This document shows, piece by piece, positions 19,292-28,465 of a stretch of 61,394 nt of DNA (positions are counted from its first letter, which is position 1; each line of letters starts with the position of its first letter). The translations under genes were made by a program, and so were the position numbers. Source of the stretch: Candidatus Atribacteria bacterium (GTDB taxonomy: Bacteria; Atribacterota; Phoenicimicrobiia; Phoenicimicrobiales; Stramentimicrobiaceae); contig JAGYIZ010000009.1 of NCBI GenBank assembly GCA_018402425.1, positions 1-61,394 on the forward strand, given 5' to 3'. Below the pieces are notes generated by a model. The model worked only from the letters and a program-made list of their open reading frames with translations. It did not search any database and was not told the DNA's origin.

Positions 19292-19442
19292 TCAAAAATA
19301 TTCTTTCAAATTAATATTTTCTACAAGCATCCCTTTAGTAGATAGATAATTTTCTTGTTTTTGCTGATCTTAATTTTAATTACTCCATCAATTGCCTTGA
19401 AGTTAGATTCCTGGTTATAGAGTCAACCTATTCAACATTGCA

Positions 19443-19451
19443 TGATATAAT
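19443..19451 (+). promoter_or_regulatory. extended -10 promoter for msrAB
   Basis: TGA followed by a perfect TATAAT (19446-19451), 30 bp before the msrAB start. The -35 region (TCAACC) is poor, so recognition would rely on the extended -10. Confidence 0.4.
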
Positions 19452-19480
19452 AAAAATAATATAGGAAGGAAGTGATAAAT

Positions 19481-20608
19481 ATGGGAAAGTTAACTAATAA
19501 TAAATATTATAGTGTAATCAATACAAAAAGGGCAGCCAATATAAAAATCTTCTTTATGTCGCTGACCTTTTTATTGCTAATTACTTTTTTGACAAGCATA
19601 CCGGTTTTTAGCCAATCAGACACAGAAAAGGCAATTTTTGCCGGTGGTTGTTTTTGGTGTATGGAAGCAGCATTTGAAGAGGTAGAAGGAGTTATTGATG
19701 TCATATCGGGTTATACCGGAGGAGATATACCTAATCCTACTTATGAGGAAGTATCAACCGGGAAAACCGGTCATTATGAGGCTATAGAAGTTAAGTACGA
19801 CCCCGCTGAAATTACTTATCAAGAATTACTGGATATTTTTTGGCAGCAAATTGATCCCACTAATCCTGTTGGGCAATTTGCTGACAGAGGCAGTCAGTAT
19901 AAAACAGCAATTTTCTATCATAACGATGAACAGAAGGTTCTAGCAGAAAAGTCAAAAGATGAATTACAAAAATCAGGAATGTTCCAGGCGGAGATTGTGA
20001 CTGAAATATTGCCTTTGTCAGAATTTTTCCAGGCTGAGGAATATCATCAGGATTATTATAAAAAAAATCCTACTAGTTATGAGGGATATCATATCAGGTC
20101 CGGCAGAGCTGCCTATATTGAATCAAAATGGGGAGGAAAAATCATGGAAAAGAGTTGGGATGATAATTATCAAAAGCCATCAAAGGAAGAATTGCGGGAA
20201 AAATTGACACCATTGCAATACCAGGTTACCCAGGAAAATGGGACAGAAAGACCTTTTCAAAATGAATACTGGGATAATAAAAGAGAAGGGATTTATGTAG
20301 ACATCGTTTCAGGAGAACCACTTTTTAGTTCAACTGATAAATTTGATTCCGGAACAGGCTGGCCAAGCTTTACCAAACCGATTGATAGTGATTATATTGT
20401 TGAAAAAGAAGATAGAAGTCTTATGATGGTAAGGACAGAGGTCAGAAGCAAATATGCAGATTCACATCTAGGGCATCTATTTAAAGATGGGCCACAGCCT
20501 ACCGGATTGCGATATTGTATTAATTCAGCTGCCTTACGCTTTATTCTTAAAGAAGATTTGGAAAAAGAAGGATACAGGCAATACCTGGAACTTTTAAATA
20601 ACATATAA
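19481..20608 (+). CDS. msrAB: exported bifunctional methionine sulfoxide reductase MsrA-MsrB
   Basis: 375 aa. ATG 19481 follows GGAAGGA with ten bases between; the GTG at 19472 is inside that site. Residues about 1-45 are a basic segment and a hydrophobic stretch ending SIPVFSQ, a signal peptide or anchor. MsrA follows with [16 protein letters not shown] (catalytic Cys). MsrB then has [18 protein letters not shown] and the catalytic Cys in [11 protein letters not shown]. It repairs both methionine sulfoxide stereoisomers in exported proteins. Confidence 0.93.
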   Translation: MGKLTNNKYYSVINTKRAANIKIFFMSLTFLLLITFLTSIPVFSQSDTEKAIFAGGCFWCMEAAFEEVEGVIDVISGYTGGDIPNPTYEEVSTGKTGHYEAIEVKYDPAEITYQELLDIFWQQIDPTNPVGQFADRGSQYKTAIFYHNDEQKVLAEKSKDELQKSGMFQAEIVTEILPLSEFFQAEEYHQDYYKKNPTSYEGYHIRSGRAAYIESKWGGKIMEKSWDDNYQKPSKEELREKLTPLQYQVTQENGTERPFQNEYWDNKREGIYVDIVSGEPLFSSTDKFDSGTGWPSFTKPIDSDYIVEKEDRSLMMVRTEVRSKYADSHLGHLFKDGPQPTGLRYCINSAALRFILKEDLEKEGYRQYLELLNNI

Positions 20609-20638
20609 ATAATAGAAATGATTTTATATAAGAAACAT

Positions 20639-20687
20639 ATAATGGCTGATATTTGAGCCTATAAAAGTTCATAATATCAGCCATTAT
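20639..20687. terminator. 15-bp inverted repeat after msrAB
   Basis: ATAATGGCTGATATT (20639-20653) is perfectly complementary to AATATCAGCCATTAT (20673-20687), with a 19-nt loop. It lies 31 bp after the msrAB stop and is a likely transcript end. The T-run after it is weak. Confidence 0.6.
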
Positions 20688-20736
20688 TTATATAGTTTAT
20701 TTTTAAAATTTATAAAAACAGATAGGCTAATGATAG

Positions 20737-20765
20737 TTGACATGATTTTTAATTAGTGATATAAT
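20737..20765 (+). promoter_or_regulatory. consensus promoter of the yerC operon
   Basis: TTGACA (20737-20742), exactly 17 bp, then TATAAT (20760-20765), with TGA just before the -10. Both hexamers match the housekeeping sigma consensus perfectly. The start site should be near 20772, giving a leader of about 110 nt before yerC. Confidence 0.8.
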
Positions 20766-20778
20766 TTCTTAAAACATT

Positions 20779-20830
20779 AAACCATTAATTATTTAACATA
20801 TTAAAGATATCTTGTAATTGATGGTTTTTT
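20779..20830 (+). terminator. terminator-like hairpin in the yerC leader
   Basis: AAACCATTAATTA (20779-20791) pairs with TAATTGATGGTTT (20815-20827) over 13 bp, with one wobble pair, followed by T to 20830. It begins about seven bases after the predicted start site, so much of the transcript could stop here. This is a candidate attenuator. Confidence 0.5.
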
Positions 20831-20885
20831 ATAATTGTAATTGAATTAAATATCTCCAAAAATATTGGTGATTGGAGGCAAAGTC

Positions 20886-21191
20886 ATGGATCATTATCCT
20901 CGCTGGAAAAACGAAATGACTGATCAATTATTTAAAGCGATACTGAGTTTAGATAATATTGATGAATGTTATCAGTTTTTTGAAGACGTAGCAACTATAA
21001 ATGAAATTAAAGAGCTTAGTCAACGGCTGGAAGTTGCCCGGATGCTTAGTGAAGGTTTTATCTATGAGGATATTGTACAGAAAACCGGGGCCAGCTCTGC
21101 AACAGTCAGTCGGGTAAAAAAGTGTTTAAACTATGGTGCTGATGGCTATCAGCTAATACTGAAAAAAATTAAACAAAAGAATAAACTATAA
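20886..21191 (+). CDS. yerC: YerC/YecD-type TrpR-like regulator
   Basis: 101 aa; ATG 20886 has GGAGG seven bases upstream, and an earlier in-frame codon at 20865 has none. It belongs to the TrpR superfamily. NEIKELSQRLEVARML is the first helix block, and GFIYEDIVQKTGASSATVSRVKKCL is the helix-turn-helix. TrpR proper represses genes in response to tryptophan; YerC ligands are not established. Its position ahead of an amino-acid transporter suggests it controls that operon. Confidence 0.88.
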   Translation: MDHYPRWKNEMTDQLFKAILSLDNIDECYQFFEDVATINEIKELSQRLEVARMLSEGFIYEDIVQKTGASSATVSRVKKCLNYGADGYQLILKKIKQKNKL

Positions 21192-21213
21192 ATAAAATAA
21201 TGGAGGAACTTTG

Positions 21214-21987
21214 ATGAATAGAAATAAACGAATCATTTCAGCTTTACTTTGTTCTGTATTTTTCTTTATGTTGTTAGGGCTACCTGGTATTTCTGCAGAA
21301 AAAGAACTCTATATTAACGGAATTGATGCAGATTACCCCCCACATGCCTACATTGATGAACAAGGTAACCCGGCAGGTTTTGATGTAGAAGCATTGGATT
21401 GGATTGCTGAGGAAATGGGATTTGAGGTAACTCATCAGCCTACTGCCTGGGATGGCATTGTATCAAGTCTTTTAGCAAAAAAAATTGATATGGTTTTTTC
21501 CGGCATGAGCATTACCGAAGAGAGAAAAGAAAAAGTGAATTTTACAATGCCTTATTGGTCAATTGACCAGGCAATAAGTGTGAGAAACGATTCTGATTTA
21601 AATGCTATTGAAATATTCATGGGTGATTATACAGTAGGAACCCAACGCGGATGCACTGCTGCTATGTGGATTGAAGATAATTTAATCAATCAGGATCTGT
21701 TTCCCAAAGATAGTCTCAAACTGTATGAAGGATTTTCTTTGGCAGTACAGGATCTTTTAAATGGAAGAGTTGATGCTGCAATGATGGATGATGTAATGGT
21801 GGAAGACGCAATTCGCAAAGGAATGGATATTAAAGTTATAGGGACTATAAAAACTGGCGAAGAGTATGGTGTAGCAGTTAGAAAAGAAGACACAGAACTT
21901 TTGGAATTACTCAATGAAGGAATTAATCGTATTATGAATTCACCGAAATGGGATGAATTAAAGGCCAAATATTTCCAGGCTCAGTAA
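21214..21987 (+). CDS. amino-acid ABC transporter, substrate-binding protein
   Basis: 257 aa. ATG 21214 follows GGAGG; TTG 21211 is adjacent and less likely. The N-terminal 30 residues are a signal peptide ending near GISAEKEL; no lipobox Cys is seen. The rest is a family 3 solute-binding protein: YPPHAYIDEQGNPAGFDVEAL, AWDGIVSSLLAKKIDMV and GMSITEERKEKVNFTMPY. These proteins bind polar amino acids. The transporter genes follow. The exact ligand is unknown. Confidence 0.9.
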   Translation: MNRNKRIISALLCSVFFFMLLGLPGISAEKELYINGIDADYPPHAYIDEQGNPAGFDVEALDWIAEEMGFEVTHQPTAWDGIVSSLLAKKIDMVFSGMSITEERKEKVNFTMPYWSIDQAISVRNDSDLNAIEIFMGDYTVGTQRGCTAAMWIEDNLINQDLFPKDSLKLYEGFSLAVQDLLNGRVDAAMMDDVMVEDAIRKGMDIKVIGTIKTGEEYGVAVRKEDTELLELLNEGINRIMNSPKWDELKAKYFQAQ

Positions 21988-22038
21988 ATTCCAAATAAAA
22001 AAATTATATAAAAATATCAAAATAGAATTAATGAATGA

Positions 22039-22070
22039 CGGGGATGTAAACTAAGAAGTTTATATCCCCG
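22039..22070 (+). promoter_or_regulatory. intercistronic stem-loop
   Basis: CGGGGATGTAAACT (22039-22052) pairs with AGTTTATATCCCCG (22057-22070), 14 bp with one wobble, loop AAGA. There is no good T-run, so it is more likely an RNA-stability or partial-termination element. It would keep the binding protein more abundant than the permeases. Confidence 0.6.
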
Positions 22071-22138
22071 GTTTCATGTAAATGTAATGCTAGTTAAAAA
22101 TTGTTAAATAGCTAAACAAAAGGGATAAGATATAAGTT

Positions 22139-22804
22139 ATGGAAAATTTTATTGTTATTTATCAGGCCCTTCCTTTTTTACTTCAGGGCATAATAACAAC
22201 CTTAGGCTTAGTGCTAAGTGCGCTTTTTTTAGGTTTTATTATAGGTGTGCCTTTATCGGTAGGACAGGTTTTTGGCTCTTCTTGGACGAAAAAATTTATC
22301 GGTATTTATATCTGGTTTTTTAGGGGTTTACCAATACTGGTTTTATTATTTCTTTTTTATTATGGTTTATTTAACATGATAGGATTGAATTTATCTGCTT
22401 TTGTGGCAGCGGTATTAGTATTGGGTTTGCGCAGCTCTGCCTATCAGGCACAGATTTTTAGAGGAAGTATCCAGTCCTTGGGACAGGGGCAACTGTTGGC
22501 AGCCCAATCTCTTGGAATGAGTACAGGCAAGGCAATATGGAATATCATTTTACCGCAAGCATTAAGGCTGTCAATTCCCGGTTGGTCTAATGAATACCCG
22601 GCAATGTTAACAGAATCTGCCGTAACTTATGCTATTGGCGTGATGGAGGTGTTGACTCGGGGAAACTTTATTGCATCCAGAACCTATAAGCCTATGCCTA
22701 TTTACCTGACCTGCGCAATAATTTTTTTAATCTTGTCCTATTCAGGAATGAAAATATTACATATTTTAGAGGAGAAGGTCAGAATTCCCGGTTTTGAGGA
22801 ATGA
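22139..22804 (+). CDS. amino-acid ABC transporter permease 1
   Basis: 221 aa with several membrane spans. It is a HisM/GlnP-type permease. The start has IVIYQALPFLLQGIITTLGLVLSA. The cytoplasmic coupling loop is in GQGQLLAAQSLGMSTGKAIWNIILPQALRLSIPGWSNE, the typical EAA region. It precedes the ATPase gene with an ATGA overlap. A second permease lies after the ATPase, suggesting a heterodimer. Confidence 0.9.
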   Translation: MENFIVIYQALPFLLQGIITTLGLVLSALFLGFIIGVPLSVGQVFGSSWTKKFIGIYIWFFRGLPILVLLFLFYYGLFNMIGLNLSAFVAAVLVLGLRSSAYQAQIFRGSIQSLGQGQLLAAQSLGMSTGKAIWNIILPQALRLSIPGWSNEYPAMLTESAVTYAIGVMEVLTRGNFIASRTYKPMPIYLTCAIIFLILSYSGMKILHILEEKVRIPGFEE

Positions 22805-23595
22805 AAGGACCAGAAGGAATGAATCAAAAAAAAGAATTAATATTACGAATTAAAGATATTCATAAATCCTTTGGAGGAAAAGAGGTTTTAAAAGGAATCT
22901 CTTTTGATGTTTACAAAGGAGAAACAAAGGTAATCATCGGGCCCTCGGGGATGGGGAAAAGTACCCTTTTAAGATGTATAAACCAGCTTACTTTTCCTGA
23001 CCAGGGCACGATATGGTTAAGAGACCAGGAGGTAACTCACCATAATTTAAGAGAGATTAATCTTTTCCGTCAAAAAATAGGTATGGTTTTTCAGGATTTT
23101 AATCTTTTTGACCACCTTGATGCTGTAAGAAATGTTGAAATTGCCCTGATTAAAGTAAAAGGAATGAAAAAAGAGGAAGCCAGAGAAAAAGCTATGCATG
23201 AGTTAAAGAAAGTTGGCTTAGGAAAACAGGCATCGCTTTATCCGGCTCAACTATCCGGTGGCCAAAAACAGCGGGTTTCAATTGCCCGGGCATTGGCTAT
23301 GGATCCGGAAGTCATGCTTTTTGACGAACCTACCTCTGCACTTGATCCGGAACTCATTGGTGAGGTACTAGGTGTCATGCAAAAATTAGCCAGAGAAGGC
23401 ATGACTATGGTTGTGATTACCCATGAAATGGGTTTTGCGCGTTCAGTGGCTGATGAAATAATTTTTTTGGAAAAGGGCAAGCTATTGGAAAGCGGACCAC
23501 CGGAAATATTATTTTACCAGCCTAAATATGAGCGAACCCGGAGATTTTTATTCAAATTAACCGAGTTATATGGTGATTTAAATGGGAAAAAATAA
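22801..23595 (+). CDS. amino-acid ABC transporter ATP-binding protein
   Basis: 264 aa, ATG 22801 overlapping the permease stop; ATG 22819 (after AAAGGA) is an alternative. It is a GlnQ/HisP-type ATPase. Walker A is GPSGMGKSTLLRC, the Q-loop VFQDFNLFDHL, the signature LSGGQKQRVSIARAL, and Walker B VMLFDEPTSALDPE, followed by the H-loop VITHEMGF. It powers uptake through the two flanking permeases. Confidence 0.93.
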   Translation: MKGPEGMNQKKELILRIKDIHKSFGGKEVLKGISFDVYKGETKVIIGPSGMGKSTLLRCINQLTFPDQGTIWLRDQEVTHHNLREINLFRQKIGMVFQDFNLFDHLDAVRNVEIALIKVKGMKKEEAREKAMHELKKVGLGKQASLYPAQLSGGQKQRVSIARALAMDPEVMLFDEPTSALDPELIGEVLGVMQKLAREGMTMVVITHEMGFARSVADEIIFLEKGKLLESGPPEILFYQPKYERTRRFLFKLTELYGDLNGKK

Positions 23596-24266
23596 TGATT
23601 AACCTAGACTTTTTTTTAGAAATATTATTTCCTTCTTTATTAGAAGGATTAATAATGACTATGCAATTGATTTGCTGGTCAATCCCAATTGGATTAGTAA
23701 TGGGAGTTATTATTGCTATTGGCCGGGTTTATGGTAATGTGCTGGTATCTTTTTTCAGTAAAGCATACATTATATTTTTTAGAGGGACACCTTTGCTGAT
23801 TTTACTTTTTATTTTGTATTATGGTTTCCCTTCTATTGGTATTTATTTATCACCCTTTGTTGCTGCTGTTATCGGGTTTGTTCTTTGCAGTAGCTCTTAT
23901 CATGCAGAATATATTCGTGGCGCTATTCAATCTGTAAGAAGCGGACAGGTATTGGCAGCCCAGGCACTGGGAATGAGTAAATTGAGTGCCGTTTTTAATA
24001 TTGTTCTTCCCCAGGCCTTACGTAGAGCCATCCCCGGTTGCTCTAATGAGATTATCTATCTAATAAAATATTCTTCATTAGCCTTCATGGTAACCTGTAT
24101 TGAATTAACGGGGGCAGGCAAGATTGTAGCCTCTCGATATTTTACTTATACCGAAGTTTTTTTAGTAATCGGAGCTATCTATCTAATCATTGTTTCCCTG
24201 GCTACTAAACTTTTAAATATTTTAGAAGAAAGGGCGTCTTTCCCCGGATGGGAGAATAGAAAGTAA
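23595..24266 (+). CDS. amino-acid ABC transporter permease 2
   Basis: 223 aa, starting on the ATPase stop (TAATG). It is homologous to permease 1: FFRGTPLLILLFILYYG and the coupling loop SGQVLAAQALGMSKLSAVFNIVLPQALRRAIPG. The two permeases share the family plan but differ throughout, so they are paired subunits rather than a recent duplicate. It ends on the start of the aminotransferase. Confidence 0.9.
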   Translation: MINLDFFLEILFPSLLEGLIMTMQLICWSIPIGLVMGVIIAIGRVYGNVLVSFFSKAYIIFFRGTPLLILLFILYYGFPSIGIYLSPFVAAVIGFVLCSSSYHAEYIRGAIQSVRSGQVLAAQALGMSKLSAVFNIVLPQALRRAIPGCSNEIIYLIKYSSLAFMVTCIELTGAGKIVASRYFTYTEVFLVIGAIYLIIVSLATKLLNILEERASFPGWENRK

Positions 24267-25294
24267 TGGATGAAAAAATAAGAATTAACAAGCCAATTTG
24301 CCTGGAACATTCCAGTTTGAAATATCCTTTACCTGAAAAATTATTATTCGAGTTATCAGAAGAGCTGCATAATATGAATAAATACCCCAGTGGAGGCGAT
24401 TACCTGGAATTATCTACTAAGTTAGCTGATTATGCAGGTGTTGCTCCAGGCAATATATTGCCTGCTAATGGCTCTGATGAGGTGATTGAATCCACTACCA
24501 GGGCATTTGGCAATAAATTGATTTTGATTCCTACCCCGACGTTTTCTCAATATGAAGCAAGTGCGGATCGTAACGGGTTTAGTAAAAAACTAGTTAACTG
24601 TTTACAGGGCTATGATTATAAGTTGAATTATAATGATGATGATTTAAAAGAAGCCAGCCTGGTTTGGATATGCAATCCCAATAATCCTACTGGAGAATCC
24701 ATTTCCAGGGAGATTATTAAAAATATCCTGGATAGGTCTGCTGGTATTGTGATAGTTGATGAGTGCAATTATGAATATTTAGGGGAGACAGTGGCGGACT
24801 TGATTGACAAATATCACAACCTGGTGATTTCCCGAAGTTTTTCCAAAAATTTTGGTTTAGCGGGATTCAGATTAGGTTTTACAATTGCCTCACCAAAAAA
24901 TATTATAAAAATTGCCCGGTATTGCCAACAATTCAGGGTCAACAGGATGGCTGAAATAGCTGGTATTAAAGTGTTAAAGTATTTGAATTATTATAAGGAA
25001 ATATGGCAGGAAGTGGCAAGGGTAAGGAAACAATTTATTGCTGCTCTCCATCAGATAAATATCATGGCTTTTCCATCTAAGAGTAATTTTGTGCTGGTTG
25101 ATTTTATTACCCGGGAAAATACAAAAAGCGTATGGCAATATTTAAGAAAAGAAGGTGTCTATACCTTTGCTGCCTGGGAAGATGAATTTTCGGGATTAGA
25201 AAATCATTATATTCGCTTTACCATTGGCACCCGGCAAGAAATGGATTATACGCTTATGCTGTTAAACCAATACCAAAAGAATAATCCAATTTAA
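24266..25294 (+). CDS. HisC-like pyridoxal-phosphate aminotransferase
   Basis: 342 aa, starting on the permease stop. It is a class I/II aminotransferase of the histidinol-phosphate type. ANGSDEVIESTTRAFG is near the cofactor pocket, CNPNNPTGE is the family signature, VDECNYEY carries the Asp, and SRSFSKNFGLAGFRLGF holds the PLP Lys. The substrate may be histidinol phosphate or an aromatic 2-oxo acid. The operon with a TrpR-like regulator, and the nearby Phe/Tyr genes that lack a transaminase, make the second idea attractive but unproven. Confidence 0.85.
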   Translation: MDEKIRINKPICLEHSSLKYPLPEKLLFELSEELHNMNKYPSGGDYLELSTKLADYAGVAPGNILPANGSDEVIESTTRAFGNKLILIPTPTFSQYEASADRNGFSKKLVNCLQGYDYKLNYNDDDLKEASLVWICNPNNPTGESISREIIKNILDRSAGIVIVDECNYEYLGETVADLIDKYHNLVISRSFSKNFGLAGFRLGFTIASPKNIIKIARYCQQFRVNRMAEIAGIKVLKYLNYYKEIWQEVARVRKQFIAALHQINIMAFPSKSNFVLVDFITRENTKSVWQYLRKEGVYTFAAWEDEFSGLENHYIRFTIGTRQEMDYTLMLLNQYQKNNPI

Positions 25295-25427
25295 TTTTTT
25301 ATAGAGAATATCCTATTTTATCTTACAACAAATATAATCATTTTTTAGAACAGTTAAAATATATTTTTATCAAGCTACACTTTCTTTTCATTACCTTTTT
25401 AGTTTATAATTATCAAAGAAACCATTT

Positions 25428-25445
25428 CAGGGGGAGTTGCCCCTG
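25428..25445 (+). promoter_or_regulatory. small hairpin over the SLT ribosome site
   Basis: CAGGGG (25428-25433) pairs with CCCCTG (25440-25445) around a 6-base loop, hiding the GGGGGAG ribosome site. A second CCCCTG at 25476-25481 could compete. This may tune translation of the transglycosylase gene. Confidence 0.35.
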
Positions 25446-27785
25446 ATTAGTAAAAAAGGAGTTTCAGGTAATTTACCCCTGAACAAATTTATGCATTGCT
25501 ACTATAATATTAAAAGATTAATATTAATTTTTTTTCTAGTCATATTTTTTGCTTCTTTATTAGTTATACCAGCAATAGCTCAACAATTGGATGAAAAAAA
25601 AGAAAAACAGCTAAAAATTTTCCAGCTTTCACATTTATTAGAAGAGGAAAATAAATTTCCCCATCAGAATGCTTATTTCAATAATGCATTAGCATACTTT
25701 AATCATGAACATTTTGCTATGGCTATTAAAGAATTGGAAAAAATAGAATACAATAATTTATATATTCCCCTTTATCTGAAAAGCCAACTATTAAAAGGAC
25801 AATGTTATGAAAAGCTGCAAAGGTGGGACTCCTCTCTTTATATCTACCAGAATCTTAAAGAGAATATTCCTTTGATGCAGGATTATTCCGCCTACCTTTT
25901 GAGCAAAGCCTATCTTGGCATGAGTGATATAAGGAATGCCCTGAAATCATTTCAAATGATAGTTAAAGAATATCCAAATAGCGTATTAGTACCGCTGGCC
26001 AGATATCAGATGGCTCAAATCTATTTGGAAGAGGGACAAATGGATTATTTTTTAGAAGAATGCAATATGGCAATTGAGATTGCCAATGAAGAGCAATTCA
26101 AGGCAAGGGTTCTTATCAGAGTGAGTGATGTTTTATGGGAAGAGGAGAAATATTTAGATTCTTTGCTATATCTTAAGGATTTACTCGAGAACCGCTATAA
26201 CCGGGAACGTATTGCCAGTTACGAAAACTTATATGTAAAGCGCTTTCAGATAGCCAAAGAAAACGAAAAAGTTGAAATGCCAGCCGATTTATCCCTGTTT
26301 TGTGCGGGAATATTTTTTAACTATCGGCAATACGAGGTTGCGGAAACATTATATGATGAGGTAATTAAACTTTATCCGGGTCAGGTGGATTTGGCTCAGG
26401 TCTACTATAATAAAGCCAGGGCTATCCACTACCAGGGGCAATACGAAAGGGCAATTGAAGAATGCAATTATATTTTAGAAACTTTCAAAGTTCCGGAAGA
26501 TATTATTATTAGAACCTTATATCTCTATGCAGGTGCCCTGTTGTCTTCCGGAAACCGTAACAGGGCTGTAGAAAAATATGAGGAAATCATAGCAAAGTAT
26601 TCGGAAAGTTACTTTGCTCAATCATCCTATTTACGTTTATCGGAAATTAAATTTTTACAAGACCGGGAAGATGATGGTATTAATATATTAAACCGTTTAA
26701 TTGCGGAATATCCCCAATCCTCTCAAGCCAGGGAAGCAAGTTGGAACCTGGCTCGTCATTATACTAATAAAGATAGAATTGAGGATGCCCTGGAGTATTA
26801 CAAGATAATTTATGATAGATTTCCTGAAAGCAGCCGGGGTGACGATGCTCTCTATTGGCTCGGAAAATTGCAGTATTCCATTGACAAAGAAGAGGGATTT
26901 CGATTGTATAGAATCCTTTTAGAAAAATATCCTGATAGTTATTATGCCTTTCATATTCCCAAGGAAGCAAAGAAAGATAATCTTGATCTTGAAGATATAC
27001 TATATCATAGTAAAGATATTACAGTTGAACAATTTAAAAATGACTATTTCCCCAAAAATAATCAAGCCCAGCTATCAGCCTACCAAGCCGAATTGTTAAA
27101 AAATATTGGTATTTACCATGAATCTGTTTTGGAAATAATAAATGCTCTCAATCAGGAATCGGGAAATGTTTATCTGATGTATTTACTTACCGAAGCTTAT
27201 CATCAGGGTGCTGAGTATTATAATGCCATTGGATGGGCACAGACATTGTTCAACCATTTCCTTAATATTAATAAAGTAGAGCAGATACCTTTTCAGGTTT
27301 GGGAATATGTTTTCCCCATCCATTATGCCACTATTATTGATTCATGGGCTTCTGATTATAATCTGGACCCATTTTTAATCTTATCCACCATTAGAGAAGA
27401 AAGTCATTTTAACGTTTACTCTGAATCCAGGGCTGGTGCTAGAGGATTAATGCAGATTATTCTATCGACAGGAGAGTGGATTGCCCAAAAAGTTAATTAC
27501 CAGGACTTTAACGATAATTTACTTTTTGACCCTGATGTAAATATCTACTTTGGATGTTGGTACTTAAATTATTTACAGGAAAAATATAGCAATAATTATT
27601 ATTTGATGATTTCAGGGTACAATGCAGGACCCGGTGTTACCGACCGATGGATTGAGAACTTTGATGTTAGTGATATTGATTCCTTTGTCGAGAATATTCC
27701 CTATCAGGAATCCACAGAACACATTAAAAAGGTAATGCGTTCATATATGATTTATAAAATTATTTATAATAATAAAGAACATTAA
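25437..27785 (+). CDS. Slt-type lytic transglycosylase with TPR repeats
   Basis: Up to 782 aa. The start is unsettled. TTG 25437 is only two bases from AGGGGG, CTG 25443 and ATT 25446 have better spacing, and ATG 25491 has no site. A membrane span or signal peptide follows (LILIFFLVIFFASLLVIPAIAQ). A long helical TPR region with repeated A-x-Y-x-x-G elements then runs to about residue 610. The C-terminal SLT domain has ILSTIREESHFN (catalytic Glu), SRAGARGLMQI and SGYNAGPG. It cleaves peptidoglycan glycan strands, and is probably exported. Confidence 0.9.
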   Translation: MPLISKKGVSGNLPLNKFMHCYYNIKRLILIFFLVIFFASLLVIPAIAQQLDEKKEKQLKIFQLSHLLEEENKFPHQNAYFNNALAYFNHEHFAMAIKELEKIEYNNLYIPLYLKSQLLKGQCYEKLQRWDSSLYIYQNLKENIPLMQDYSAYLLSKAYLGMSDIRNALKSFQMIVKEYPNSVLVPLARYQMAQIYLEEGQMDYFLEECNMAIEIANEEQFKARVLIRVSDVLWEEEKYLDSLLYLKDLLENRYNRERIASYENLYVKRFQIAKENEKVEMPADLSLFCAGIFFNYRQYEVAETLYDEVIKLYPGQVDLAQVYYNKARAIHYQGQYERAIEECNYILETFKVPEDIIIRTLYLYAGALLSSGNRNRAVEKYEEIIAKYSESYFAQSSYLRLSEIKFLQDREDDGINILNRLIAEYPQSSQAREASWNLARHYTNKDRIEDALEYYKIIYDRFPESSRGDDALYWLGKLQYSIDKEEGFRLYRILLEKYPDSYYAFHIPKEAKKDNLDLEDILYHSKDITVEQFKNDYFPKNNQAQLSAYQAELLKNIGIYHESVLEIINALNQESGNVYLMYLLTEAYHQGAEYYNAIGWAQTLFNHFLNINKVEQIPFQVWEYVFPIHYATIIDSWASDYNLDPFLILSTIREESHFNVYSESRAGARGLMQIILSTGEWIAQKVNYQDFNDNLLFDPDVNIYFGCWYLNYLQEKYSNNYYLMISGYNAGPGVTDRWIENFDVSDIDSFVENIPYQESTEHIKKVMRSYMIYKIIYNNKEH

Positions 27786-27887
27786 ATAATATTCAAAATG
27801 CTATCTTGAACTATCTTTTTAAAAGGCAGCTTTTGTTTCTCTATAATTAGAAGTTAACTGAATCATATCTCAAGATAGGTAAGAAAA

Positions 27888-27916
27888 TTGACAAAATCAT
27901 AAAAAAACAATAAAAT
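27888..27916 (+). promoter_or_regulatory. promoter for the HTH protein
   Basis: TTGACA (27888-27893), 17 bp, then TAAAAT (27911-27916), 43 bp before ATG 27959. The match is near-consensus. Confidence 0.6.
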
Positions 27917-27958
27917 GTTTTTAAGATTTCATTTTTAATTATGCCAAGGAGGAAAATA

Positions 27959-28144
27959 ATGGAAGAATACCTAACTGCAAAGCAGGTGGCGGAATATTTA
28001 CAGGTGAAACCACTAACTATCTATCAATGGGCAAGAGAAGAAAAAATACCGGCAATAAAGATTGGGAGAATCTGGCGTTTTAAGAAAGATGTCATCGATG
28101 CATTTTTAGAAGAACAGCTTCATAGCAAAGATAATAAAGTATAG
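27959..28144 (+). CDS. excisionase/MerR-like HTH DNA-binding protein
   Basis: 61 aa; ATG 27959 has AAGGAGG six bases upstream. The whole protein is one winged-helix excisionase-family domain: YLTAKQVAEYLQVKPLTIYQWAREEKIPAIKIGRIWRF, then a short helix. Such proteins act as small DNA binders in phage or as host regulators. No phage genes are near, so a host regulator is more likely. It has its own promoter. Confidence 0.82.
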   Translation: MEEYLTAKQVAEYLQVKPLTIYQWAREEKIPAIKIGRIWRFKKDVIDAFLEEQLHSKDNKV

Positions 28145-28465
28145 ATATTTTTACTTAATGATTTTACTAAAAAGATTGAAATGTGCTAACTAAATATTTT
28201 TTAAATTAAGTAATATTAATCTTACAGAAGTTGAGTGCCTTGAAAGATTGAAAGATTGAAAGATTGAAAGAATAGTTTAGTTTAAAGATATATTAAATAA
28301 AAAGTAGTTTATTTTACTATTTTGCAAATTTATGATATTATATTGTCCAAAATAAAAAATCGATTAGAATTTTTTGTTTTTTACCTTACATTTTGATATA
28401 TCTGTTTCATTTCATTACTCTATATGATAAAGATTATTCCATAATTTAATAGGTGTTATAGAAGA
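28145..28465. other. AT-rich intergenic spacer with a tandem octamer
   Basis: This is 321 bp without a gene. Besides the octamer array at 28240-28271, only AT-rich sequence is seen, with no clear promoter for the following LysM gene. Confidence 0.5.
28240..28271 (+). repeat. four tandem copies of an 8-bp unit
   Basis: TTGAAAGA is repeated four times without a break (28240-28247, 28248-28255, 28256-28263, 28264-28271). Such arrays can gain or lose units by slippage. Confidence 0.9.

Noticed and set aside
27959-28144. Prophage marker (excisionase)
   Set aside because: No integrase, attachment site or phage gene is near; the domain is common in host regulators.
28240-28271. CRISPR array
   Set aside because: Units are 8 bp with no spacers, so it is a simple tandem repeat.
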